A stretch of 8,913 nucleotides of DNA from NCBI GenBank assembly GCA_041671025.1, contig JBAZCI010000039.1, positions 1 through 8,913 on the forward strand, written 5' to 3'. Positions 1-6,996 of this stretch are shown here, piece after piece. This DNA is from JBAZCI01 sp041671025 (lineage in GTDB: Bacteria > Patescibacteriota > Patescibacteriia > UBA10025). Under the pieces are notes generated by a model. The model was not told where the DNA came from and made no database searches. It saw only the letters and a list, made by a program, of their open reading frames with translations. The translations under genes and the position numbers were made by a program. Position 1 is the stretch's first letter, and every line of letters begins with the position of its first letter.

Positions 1-3000
1 TAAATGTAGTTGTCTGGCCGCTCGTAATCGTATAGGTTCCGCTATTCGTGAAATCGCCCCCTACCGAAACGGCGTTCGCCGCCATGTTTAATGTCGAACC
101 CGAAGCGATATTAATATCCCCCGCTGGTCCTGCAGCGGTTGCTGTTGCAGTAGTCGTAACCGTTCCGCCGGGAGTAAAATTCTTGCCTGTCAAAAGCCAT
201 AAACCCAATCCGGATTCTACCGTGAGATTGCCTACCGATACGGCATATCTGATTCCTGCATTGGTATTGTCTCCGGTGCCGAGAAGCGTGTTGGTATACG
301 TCGTTCCTGATTCTGAATCAACAATCACCCGGTTATCATAGATATCGATGCTAACATCGCTGTATAAGCTCGCTGCAAGCGTGGCTGTTGTCGCTTTTTT
401 AGATTCCGTGCTGGCAATATAGAGGACAATCGGTTGATCGGTTGCGCCTGGAAGCGTCGCCGCTGATATGACGAATGTGCCTCCGGTGCTGTTACAAAGT
501 CCAGTAACGCCTGCAGCGCCGTTTGTAGAGACCGCAATATCCAATTGCCCGCCGCCGTCAGTCGTGCAATTGTACGGTGTTACGCCGTCATCGGAATAGA
601 CTGTACCCAAGACACGAATACTCCCAAAATTCCAGTTGGTATTATTTCCCGAGTTAACATTACCCGTACCTGTTGCGGTGATCGTCGTACCGCTTCCATT
701 GTCAGAATCTTTGACATCCGTATAAGTAACGCTCTGCGTACCGCCACCGAATTGAAATACAGCCGCTGTCCCTGCACTCGAGCTCCGCAGATATACGAGA
801 TTGCCGGCTGTACCGGTAAAAACTATATTTTGCGCAAAAAATGTGGTTCCGGTATTAAACCGAAGTTTCGTATTGGCAGTTGCAGCAGTAAAAGTCACGT
901 TTACATTCATGGATGAGCTAAAAATAACCGAGGGGCTTGTTTGCGGATCAGATCCTGAAACATTTGTAATGGTAAGACTTGCCAATTGGCCAGCATTCCA
1001 TGTTCCTGACATTGTTTGCTGTGAACTCCCACTCAGCTGAACTACTCCCAGGTTATTTGAAAACGTGCCATTATTCGTTACACTGCCTTTTACATCTAAT
1101 GTATTCGAGGTGGAACTGAAGGAGGTATTTGCCTCGACCGTTACCGCACCGTTCACCGTCAGATTCGGATCATTCGTATTCAGATTTGTTACGGTAGTTC
1201 CAGTGCCTCCCTGGCTCGTTATCAACGCCCCTGAAATCGTGTAGGTGCCTGCAGCTGCGGTAACCGTGTTTGAAGCATTACTCCCGTACACTTCGACATC
1301 CCCGCCGTACGACCTCGCACTCAATGTCTGCCCATTTGAGGATGAATCAAACCGTAGTATTGATGAGATCGTTCCGCTGGTCGGAAAAGCGGTTGAACTT
1401 TTGTACGTCAAACGCCCGGCACCTGAAATGGTCCCATTAAGCGTGAGTGTCGTACCCGAATGCGTTACCGTGATATTTGAACTGATTGCGAGGCTGTCGC
1501 TCGTATCGACATTGAGCGTATTTGTCACTGCCATATCGCTCGTTGCGGTCGTGCTCGCAGCAGTTGCCGTTCCGATCGTGAGATTATAAAATGTGATCGA
1601 CGGAGTAGTGCCACCTCCGATATTTCCATTACCTGTTAACGTTACCGTCGGTGATCCGGTGGACTTCGTAATGATGGCGCTCGTATCTTCAGTGGTGATA
1701 TCTCCGCCGGCAACCGTCGTATCGGTATCAATATTTAATGTCGCCCCGCCACTGACAAGAATATCCCGACCAATAGCATTCGTTGCAGTATCCAAATAGG
1801 CGATCGCATTGTTATCGAGATGTAAATCACCACCGGTTGCGTTTGTCGTTACCGTCCCCCCGGGATCATATGTCTTGCCCGTCCATACATGGAGCTCCAT
1901 ACCTGATTCTGTGGTCAGATTACCCGTTGAGACCCCATAGCGGATACCTGCGTCCCCGCTTGTGTCGGCGGTTGCCAAATTTGCATTTGTGATAGGCCCG
2001 GCGTTTTCATACGTGACAGAAACACGGTTCTGGTAAATATGTAAATTACTAATACTCGATGTGGTATCAGCGGCAAGCGTTATCGTTGTACCGCTGATAG
2101 ATTCGCCGCTGTCTATAAAAATTGCGATAGGATTACCTCCAGCCGCTGGAGCGGACGCAGAAATAGAGAACGCGCCAGTAGACAAAGTACAATCTCCTGA
2201 CTGTAGAGTTGCACTCCCATTCACCGACGCACGAACCGTAATTGTATTGCCCGAGCAGTCATATGCCGTCGGCGATGCATTTTCATTAGTATAAATATTT
2301 CCGGTGATCGTAACACCGGCAGCAGGCACGTACTCAATCAGCATCCACAACGTGGTGACTTGTAATTGCTGACCGATGGGACTACTGGTACTCAAGTTTC
2401 GTACGCCAATCTGCGCACTATCCAAGGTCGTAGAAGTCCATGCGGTAGTCAGATGGGGACGTGAATACGCAGTCATTCCGTAAATTCTTGGCTGTGCCGC
2501 ACGATGCGACATCCATGTAGTAGTTGTATAATTCGATTTGACACCTTCAATGACCGTGCCGCTTGCACTATCTTTGAGTCGTACGCTGGCCGGAAATGCA
2601 GTCGTACTACCGATGTTTGAGCGCATACCGACAGAGACAAGGGAAATTGTGTCTGATGCACCAATAGATTGCGTCGAACTATCAAAAACATTGACATCAG
2701 TAATGGCGTTCGCACCTCCAGAGTATATATATGACGTTGCATCATCGGGATCCACCTCGTCTACATACGTATAATCATTTATAAACCCCGAATTATCGCC
2801 TGCGGCGTTTGGCATAAGGTAGACGATTGATCCGACTCCCGGATAGCCGTTTTGTGTTGTGCCTGCATTTTGATTTACCGCAACGTCATCAAAATACCAG
2901 TCACCCTGCGTTTGTGCTTCAGCACCCAGATTGCCTCCGACTACGATGCTCGTGATGCCATTCGTAAGATCACGAGTCGCGCTCGATCCAAAATTTGTCC

Positions 3001-6000
3001 CGTTCACCCGCGCCTCGACCGTGTCAGTCGCTCCCGCACCGGATGAGTTTATCTGGAATTCTACACGATACCACGTACCTATGGTCAGTGCGCTTGACGT
3101 GCCGATGGGGGTTCCTCCGGAATCTTCATCGTGAAGCTCGAGCGTACTACTGCTAGTCAGGACAATAAATGCGCGATCAGTCCCGCCTGAGTCACGAAAC
3201 GACATAATACGATTATTGGCACTCGGCGCCGTCTCAATGCGCAGATAAGCGCGGCCATAGTACGGACCATCAGCGTTCGCTGAAACAAAATCCTGTGCCA
3301 CAGCTTCTGCGGCTCCCGAACTAAACCCATTAATGCGCAATGACCCCGAACCCGAGCGCAGATATGTTGATGTTGTATTAATCGTGGGCGAATTCGTAAC
3401 GGTAGCCCACTCTTCCCCTGCAGTAACCGTCTGAGATTCAAATCCTGATGACCATACCCTACCCCCTTCTGCGGGTTCATACTCAACCAACAACCAGAGC
3501 GTCGACACGTGCACATCTGGAGTTGCATCATTAGCGGTAATGCGTAATGTTCCACTATCAACATCTGTAGCAGATATGGCACCACCGGCTGCGCTGGCTA
3601 ACCCATAGAGACTGAGGCCGTAATTCCTTGGAGGGTTAGAAGTATTCGTACGATATGTTGCCAGTGAATCAAGAAATAATGTGCCTGTTGCCGACGTTCC
3701 GGAACCGGGAATTGTGGTCGACAACCGAAATGAAGCACTCTGGCTCGTGTCTGCATGCGTAAAGCGAACACCACCCTGAACAAGATTAATGGAATCGTTT
3801 GCGCCAATCCCTTGTGTCGAAGTATCCTCTAGGCTTACTTCCAGAAAATCAAAAGCGTTGTCACACACCACAATGGTCGTTGCATCATCAGGTCCACCCG
3901 CTCCCCGCTCATCAACAGCCTGGTACGACGCACTTGAGCCGGCACATGTATCTGAAGCCGCGGCGGCCGGTTGCCCATCCGGCATGAGGTGCACGATTCT
4001 CCCCGGCCCCGGCCAGTTTTCTGGAATACTTTGGGTGGCTGGTGGGGAATCATCACTATTTATGGCCAAATCATCCCAGTACATTGTAGAAGCACCCCCG
4101 GTATCAGTCGTCAGCGTACCTACTCGAACGGTCATGCCGCCGCTCGCATGATTTACTGTCCCAGATGAAAACGCGACACCGTCAATTCTCGCCTCTAGAT
4201 ATGTGGAGGCTATTGTCGTCGCGTCATACCTGAATTCAATACGGTACCAGGTACTGAGCGACAACGCTGCAGAAGTTCCTGTCTGCTGCGCATTATCTTC
4301 GTCATTCCATAATTCAAGCGTTCCATCACTATTCATCCGTATGCTTGTTTGTGTTGACGGGAAGCTATCCCGAAAATCCATAATTGCAACTTCAGTTTCC
4401 GGCAAATTCGTGACATACAGGTATGCACGAAAATAATAGTCATTATTTGAGTTTGCCGCGGCATAATTATACGTCGCTCCTGAAGTTCCAGCGGTCTCAC
4501 TGGTCAGCAATGCTGCTACACCCGAACGAAACGTGGTCGTATCTATTGTCGGCGCCGTACCAACAGTGGCAGTGATCTCTTCATCAGCAGTAACCGTCTG
4601 CGATTCAAAACCCGAACTCCATAACCGAGTAAAGCTTGCCGCCCCCACTGAGTCGCTTGCAATCTGCCACTGACGCATCTCTTCAAATCCGCCAAACACC
4701 GCCGGACCTAAGTTATAAAATGCGGGCGAGATATCCGGCGCATCGAATGTATACGCGATTTTCTTTTTTTCGCCCGCACGGAGAGAAATCGGCCACAATA
4801 TATTTTGCGTCCCGGCATCCCTGCCTTTTACGACAACCGTCCCTCCATCGCCAACTTCCGTAATATGAAATGTCGCGGGTACAGTTTCGGTAAATACGCC
4901 CGAAAAATCTTCGGTCGCTGTGATCGTAAATGCGACCGGATAACTTGCTAATGGATAAATGCGAGTCGGGAATTCGGTGCGTTCGATAAAGAAAGATTCA
5001 GCACTGCTCACAACAAACGTGTCATGTATCCGGTGGGTCCCCTGAGATGTAGTCGCCGTTACTTCAAATCCGTATTGTCCTTCATCAGTCGTTGTAAAAA
5101 ATGCGGAATAATCAGCTTCGTTCGTCACGCTTTTATCCTTACATGTCGGATTCTTTACCACGGTTTTGTCGGCAGTGGAAAATGTTTCCACAGTTCCGCC
5201 CGGATGTTCAACAGTCACCGTGACCAGCGCGTGACATATCGTCGTCCCCAAGTCATCAAGCACGGTCGCCCCGATTTCCGTATACGTATCCGGCGCAATA
5301 ACCGAACTGCGCACGTTTGCTGCAATCACGCCCCACGAAAAGTCTTGGACGACATCCTGCAAAAAGCCGTTCTGCTCGATCTGCAAATGCAGACGGTACT
5401 TACCCGGTTTTGTGAGTTCGTCCTTCGGAATTGTATATTCCGCGACGGTATCTTTGCCTTCCTGCCGAGTTTCGATATCAAACTCAACGGGAACAATCTT
5501 GCCCGTGGGATCAGTTAACTCGGCCACCTTCACATTTCTCCGGTCAGGCTCTACGCCCAAAAATGCAAATGTCGACTGTTCCTCAACTGCAATGGCGATT
5601 GACGGATCATCATCCGATGCGATATCAGTCGCTTCCATATGAATGCTCTTTGCGATATCTTCCGATAGCGACTCCGAGGGCGGACGACGCACCTGTATAT
5701 GCAGAGCGATACTATCCAGGAACGCGCGGGATCCTTCCGTTGCCGGGACCGCGTTGTAATCAGCCCTGAATTGTAACGATGAAATATCCTCAAACTTCGT
5801 TACATCGACAGGATACGACCAGTACCCTTCGTGCGTTTTGTTGCTGATGTCTTCAAGCAGAGCAAATGAGTCGAGCTGTTTCCACGTCTTACCGTCATGA
5901 GAATAGGAGAAGTCAATAACGTCTTCATTACCCGGAAACGTGTCCACTCCCAGGGAATACGCTGCGGTTACCGTTTCGATACGAGTACCTTCGGGCAGCG

Positions 6001-6754
6001 GCTCTTTTAAGGCATACCCCGAGCACACGATGTGCGGGTCGGTTACCTGAGCGGGCTGAACCGCTTCATTTTCCGGAGGGACAGCTTGTACTTCAGAATC
6101 CGGTGTCACCGGATCCGCGGGTACCGTATCTGCAGATTCGTTTATCACGGTATCGCCGCTCTCAGGCTCAGGAGAAACTGCAGCGGGTGATTCTGCATCC
6201 GGAATCTGAAATGCAACCTGGTTGGAAAAGGTTGCGGAATTTGTTTCCAGAAATTCTTCGAGTGGAGTTGTCCCAAGCGCGTTGAGCTGTTGAGCCATTT
6301 CCGAATGCTCCCAGCCCGTACATGTAGCCGGAACAAGCGTTACCAACCCGAACGGATTATTTTCTGCATCTGCACCGACAATCCCGGTGAGCGGAGTGTA
6401 CTGCAATCCAAAAATAACCAGAACAATAAGCGACCCGTATACGGCGACACGCCTCCCGATGACCGCATAACGGACCCACTGATTCATGGTGCGCAACGAC
6501 GGGCTGTGGTGTATTTTTTTTACTCCTTTTATGTCTTCTGGACTTTCCATATTCAACCTCGCATAAAGACGTTCGACATCCTCCCGCGCATATCGGCGAT
6601 CGAGACGGGCACCCATACGTATTGGAGTCAGCCGACCGGTACGATCCCAGTTCCGCAACGTGTTGCGATGTACACGAAGAATCTGACTTACCTGTTCAAT
6701 AGTCAGTAGATGCGGCAGTGAAGAAAAATGTATTTCACCTTTGTTTCTCTTCAC
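1..6754 (-). CDS. Giant membrane-anchored surface protein with cytoplasmic HTH (C-terminus outside window)
   Basis: I read this frame codon by codon from 6754 to 2 and found no stop, giving at least 2,251 residues; the end lies beyond the left edge. Order of parts: MerR/excisionase-like HTH (about 15-66), single membrane segment (102-119), AxA motif (128-130), Pro/Glu-rich linker (185-239), beta-sandwich region (245-470), Ig-like domain (474-590), a second sandwich ending in the WQIASDS signature (591-711), two lectin-like units (712-1100, 1101-1479), then beta-helix-like sequence with two copies of another unit (1485-1687, 2050-2236). It probably acts as a surface adhesin or fibre; no catalytic motif is visible. 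The GTG start at 6754 has GGAG four bases upstream; a TTG at 6769, preceded by AAGGG, is an alternative. An in-frame TAA at 6854-6856 bounds the 5' end. It is divergent from the LCP gene. Open frame certain; function inferred. Confidence 0.9.
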   Translation of the reverse strand, partial: MKRNKGEIHFSSLPHLLTIEQVSQILRVHRNTLRNWDRTGRLTPIRMGARLDRRYAREDVERLYARLNMESPEDIKGVKKIHHSPSLRTMNQWVRYAVIGRRVAVYGSLIVLVIFGLQYTPLTGIVGADAENNPFGLVTLVPATCTGWEHSEMAQQLNALGTTPLEEFLETNSATFSNQVAFQIPDAESPAAVSPEPESGDTVINESADTVPADPVTPDSEVQAVPPENEAVQPAQVTDPHIVCSGYALKEPLPEGTRIETVTAAYSLGVDTFPGNEDVIDFSYSHDGKTWKQLDSFALLEDISNKTHEGYWSYPVDVTKFEDISSLQFRADYNAVPATEGSRAFLDSIALHIQVRRPPSESLSEDIAKSIHMEATDIASDDDPSIAIAVEEQSTFAFLGVEPDRRNVKVAELTDPTGKIVPVEFDIETRQEGKDTVAEYTIPKDELTKPGKYRLHLQIEQNGFLQDVVQDFSWGVIAANVRSSVIAPDTYTEIGATVLDDLGTTICHALVTVTVEHPGGTVETFSTADKTVVKNPTCKDKSVTNEADYSAFFTTTDEGQYGFEVTATTSQGTHRIHDTFVVSSAESFFIERTEFPTRIYPLASYPVAFTITATEDFSGVFTETVPATFHITEVGDGGTVVVKGRDAGTQNILWPISLRAGEKKKIAYTFDAPDISPAFYNLGPAVFGGFEEMRQWQIASDSVGAASFTRLWSSGFESQTVTADEEITATVGTAPTIDTTTFRSGVAALLTSETAGTSGATYNYAAANSNNDYYFRAYLYVTNLPETEVAIMDFRDSFPSTQTSIRMNSDGTLELWNDEDNAQQTGTSAALSLSTWYRIEFRYDATTIASTYLEARIDGVAFSSGTVNHASGGMTVRVGTLTTDTGGASTMYWDDLAINSDDSPPATQSIPENWPGPGRIVHLMPDGQPAAAASDTCAGSSASYQAVDERGAGGPDDATTIVVCDNAFDFLEVSLEDTSTQGIGANDSINLVQGGVRFTHADTSQSASFRLSTTIPGSGTSATGTLFLDSLATYRTNTSNPPRNYGLSLYGLASAAGGAISATDVDSGTLRITANDATPDVHVSTLWLLVEYEPAEGGRVWSSGFESQTVTAGEEWATVTNSPTINTTSTYLRSGSGSLRINGFSSGAAEAVAQDFVSANADGPYYGRAYLRIETAPSANNRIMSFRDSGGTDRAFIVLTSSSTLELHDEDSGGTPIGTSSALTIGTWYRVEFQINSSGAGATDTVEARVNGTNFGSSATRDLTNGITSIVVGGNLGAEAQTQGDWYFDDVAVNQNAGTTQNGYPGVGSIVYLMPNAAGDNSGFINDYTYVDEVDPDDATSYIYSGGANAITDVNVFDSSTQSIGASDTISLVSVGMRSNIGSTTAFPASVRLKDSASGTVIEGVKSNYTTTTWMSHRAAQPRIYGMTAYSRPHLTTAWTSTTLDSAQIGVRNLSTSSPIGQQLQVTTLWMLIEYVPAAGVTITGNIYTNENASPTAYDCSGNTITVRASVNGSATLQSGDCTLSTGAFSISASAPAAGGNPIAIFIDSGESISGTTITLAADTTSSISNLHIYQNRVSVTYENAGPITNANLATADTSGDAGIRYGVSTGNLTTESGMELHVWTGKTYDPGGTVTTNATGGDLHLDNNAIAYLDTATNAIGRDILVSGGATLNIDTDTTVAGGDITTEDTSAIITKSTGSPTVTLTGNGNIGGGTTPSITFYNLTIGTATAASTTATSDMAVTNTLNVDTSDSLAISSNITVTHSGTTLTLNGTISGAGRLTYKSSTAFPTSGTISSILRFDSSSNGQTLSARSYGGDVEVYGSNASNTVTAAAGTYTISGALITSQGGTGTTVTNLNTNDPNLTVNGAVTVEANTSFSSTSNTLDVKGSVTNNGTFSNNLGVVQLSGSSQQTMSGTWNAGQLASLTITNVSGSDPQTSPSVIFSSSMNVNVTFTAATANTKLRFNTGTTFFAQNIVFTGTAGNLVYLRSSSAGTAAVFQFGGGTQSVTYTDVKDSDNGSGTTITATGTGNVNSGNNTNWNFGSIRVLGTVYSDDGVTPYNCTTDGGGQLDIAVSTNGAAGVTGLCNSTGGTFVISAATLPGATDQPIVLYIASTESKKATTATLAASLYSDVSIDIYDNRVIVDSESGTTYTNTLLGTGDNTNAGIRYAVSVGNLTVESGLGLWLLTGKNFTPGGTVTTTATATAAGPAGDINIASGSTLNMAANAVSVGGDFTNSGTYTITSGQTTTF
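47..607 (-). repeat. Unit B2: second copy of B1
   Basis: Residues 2050-2236. It starts GTVYSDDGVTPYNC, has its second cysteine at VTGLCNSTGGTF, then IVLYIASTES, GIRYAVSVGNLTVESGLGL, TGKNFTPGGTVTT and SGSTLNMAANAVSVGGDFT. These landmarks match B1 in order and spacing. Start-to-start distance from B1 is 1,695 bp (565 residues). The sequence after B2 looks like the start of another solenoid stretch (NSGTYTITSGQTTTF), so the array probably continues beyond the left edge. Confidence 0.65.
608..1693 (-). other. Thr/Ser/Asn/Gly-rich beta-helix-like stretch between units B1 and B2
   Basis: About 362 residues (1688-2049) of low-complexity beta-strand sequence with recurring short strands such as LTIGTAT, LTLNGTISGAG, VTVEANTSF, VQLSGSSQQTMSGTW and LTITNVSGSD. 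It closes with VTYTDVKDSDNGSGTT and VNSGNNTNWNF, a terminal pattern I associate with right-handed beta-helix surface proteins and adhesins. It contains no cysteine. The likely role is a rigid stalk. Confidence 0.6.
1694..2302 (-). repeat. Unit B1: cysteine-containing sandwich plus beta-solenoid entry
   Basis: Residues 1485-1687. It starts GNIYTNENASPTAYDC and has a second cysteine at SGDCTLSTGAF (likely disulfide), then IAIFIDSGES, GIRYGVSTGNLTTESGMEL, TGKTYDPGGTVTT and SGGATLNIDTDTTVAGGDIT. A second copy (B2) lies at 47-607. The first half resembles a carboxypeptidase-regulatory-like/Ig fold and the second half the capping strands of a right-handed beta-helix. No enzymatic motif is visible. 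Confidence 0.65.
2318..3454 (-). repeat. Lectin-like unit A2 (379 residues), tandem copy of A1
   Basis: Residues 1101-1479, directly abutting A1. It opens with WSSGFESQTVTAGEE, identical to A1 over the first 12 residues, and keeps the same landmarks in order: YYGRAYLRI, TLELHDED, GTWYRVEFQ, WYFDDVAVN, PGVGSIVYLMP, DDATSYIY, TLWMLIEYVP. At the DNA level the opening differs from A1 at many synonymous sites, so the duplication is old or under protein-level selection. Both halves were duplicated as one block. Confidence 0.75.
3455..4621 (-). repeat. Lectin-like unit A1 (389 residues) of the giant protein
   Basis: Residues 712-1100, opening with WSSGFESQTVTADEE. The first half has the pattern of a concanavalin A/LamG-like jelly roll: YYFRAYLYV, TLELWNDED, STWYRIEFRYD, and MYWDDLAIN as the last strand. 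The second half starts PGPGRIVHLMP, then DDATTIVVCDNAFDFLEV and ends TLWLLVEYEP; it resembles a sandwich domain seen in phage tail and surface proteins. A1 carries two extra cysteines (DTCAGS, VVCDN) that A2 lacks. Likely role: carbohydrate or surface binding (inferred). Confidence 0.7.
4622..6364 (-). other. N-terminal ectodomain: linker, beta-sandwich and Ig-like domains
   Basis: Residues 131-711. A short segment with C145 (TCTGW) is followed by an acidic Pro/Glu/Ala linker (185-239) and C244 (VCSGY), whose similar setting suggests a disulfide pair. Residues about 245-330 look like a beta-sandwich (SYSHDGKTWKQ, SLQFRADY). Residues 474-590 start with WGVIAANVRSSV, contain a likely C-C pair (TTICHAL and NPTCKDK) and end with GQYGFEVTATT, typical of bacterial Ig/CARDB-like repeats. 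Residues 591-711 run from ERTEFPTRIYPLASYPV through FDAPDISPAFYNLGP to FEEMRQWQIASDS (W696). I recognise this 474-711 block as a recurring module of Patescibacteria surface proteins, where it precedes variable repeats; no function is known to me. Confidence 0.6.
6365..6451 (-). other. Membrane segment with possible signal-peptidase site
   Basis: Residues 102-119 (RVAVYGSLIVLVIFGLQY) are hydrophobic and preceded by R95, R101 and R102. The positive-inside rule predicts N-terminus in, C-terminus out. Eleven residues later comes A128-D129-A130, an AxA pattern that type I signal peptidase could cut, with VGA at 126-128 as a second option. If cut, the ectodomain would be released and an HTH-membrane stub would remain; if not, the whole protein is a type II membrane protein. 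The sequence alone does not decide. Confidence 0.75.
6557..6712 (-). other. MerR/excisionase-type HTH domain at the N-terminus of the giant protein
   Basis: Residues 15-66 read as a typical winged HTH of the MerR/HTH_17 kind. LLTIEQVSQILRVHRNTLRN is the helix-turn-helix with its recognition helix, W36 and the following RTGRL form the turn, and a basic wing (RMGARLDRRYAREDVERL) ends in the usual RRY-x-x-x-DVE motif. In this family the fold binds DNA or acts in excisionases. It lies before the membrane segment and so should be cytoplasmic. No ligand-binding or dimerisation coiled coil follows; about 35 basic residues lead directly to the membrane. It is in frame with the ectodomain with no stop between, so the fusion is seen directly unless translation also starts internally. 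Confidence 0.85.
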
Positions 6755-6867
6755 CTTTCTCCAAATCAATTGTCCCTTTTGTTTAAAAAAACTCAAAGTA
6801 ACTTCTCTCCCATTTTTTACTTTTGCTAAGGTAAGAGAAAAAAACAACTCAACTTACCAATATTTTC
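6755..6867 (-). other. Predicted 5' leader of the giant-protein mRNA (~113 nt)
   Basis: This lies between the predicted transcription start (~6867) and the GTG. It is AT-rich with two T-runs of seven. Two inverted repeats are visible: a 6-bp pair CTTACC/GGTAAG (6853-6858 with 6830-6835) and a 7-bp pair (6817-6823 with 6795-6801), the latter followed after three bases by seven T in the transcript sense. A six-codon ATG ORF (6813-6793) sits inside the second hairpin. The stems are AT-rich and weak; whether they matter is uncertain. Confidence 0.35.
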
Positions 6868-6873
6868 AAATGC

Positions 6874-6902
6874 AGTATACCAGAAAATAAGCTTACTGTC
6901 CA
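6874..6902 (-). promoter_or_regulatory. Sigma-70-like promoter for the giant surface protein
   Basis: On the minus strand: -35 TGGACA (6902-6897, five of six consensus), 17-bp spacer, -10 TATACT (6879-6874) with an extended -10 TGG directly before it. The predicted start is near 6867, about 113 bases before the GTG. This is the best promoter match in the divergent region for this direction. Confidence 0.7.
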
Positions 6903-6919
6903 TATTCATGCGATATTCA
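6902..6919. promoter_or_regulatory. Direct repeat ATATTCA x2, candidate operator
   Basis: ATATTCA occurs at 6902-6908 and 6913-6919, start-to-start 11 bp, roughly one helical turn. It sits immediately upstream of the giant gene's -35 box and between the two divergent promoters. Helical phasing and position suit a regulator site, but a 7-bp repeat in AT-rich DNA can arise by chance. Confidence 0.3.
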
Positions 6920-6941
6920 CACAGACGAGATACAATATATA

Positions 6942-6959
6942 TGACTCGTTCGTTGACTC
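6942..6959. promoter_or_regulatory. Direct repeat TGACTC x2 overlapping the LCP -35 box
   Basis: TGACTC occurs at 6942-6947 and 6954-6959, start-to-start 12 bp, and the second copy overlaps the -35 hexamer TTGACT of the LCP promoter. A protein bound here would be expected to affect that promoter. Sequence evidence only. Confidence 0.3.
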
Positions 6960-6982
6960 ACATCAACTCTCTATCGTATACT
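6953..6982 (+). promoter_or_regulatory. Sigma-70-like promoter for the LCP gene
   Basis: TTGACT (6953-6958), 18-bp spacer, TATACT (6977-6982); each box matches consensus at five of six positions. The predicted start is near 6989, only about 8 bases before the ATG at 6997, so the mRNA would be nearly leaderless. No convincing Shine-Dalgarno precedes the ATG. Confidence 0.7.
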
Positions 6983-6996
6983 ATGGATAAGTTAAG

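Noticed and set aside
48..5518. Many open plus-strand frames of 60-164 codons opposite the giant gene
   Set aside because: They lie antisense to one continuous coding frame, have repetitive translations that mirror the Thr/Ser-rich protein, and show no recognisable domain or consistent ribosome site.
6290..6709. 139-codon plus-strand frame opposite the HTH and membrane region
   Set aside because: The minus strand here encodes a recognisable HTH and membrane helix; the plus-strand product matches nothing I know.
1..6754. Recoded (TGA = Gly) genome as in SR1/Gracilibacteria
   Set aside because: No in-frame TGA occurs in 2,251 codons of the giant gene, and the LCP gene ends at a TGA at the expected length of its C-terminal domain.
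6931..6936. TACAAT as a second -10 box for the LCP gene
   Set aside because: No -35-like hexamer lies 16-18 bp upstream (the positions read ATGCGA), while the TTGACT/TATACT pair is far better.
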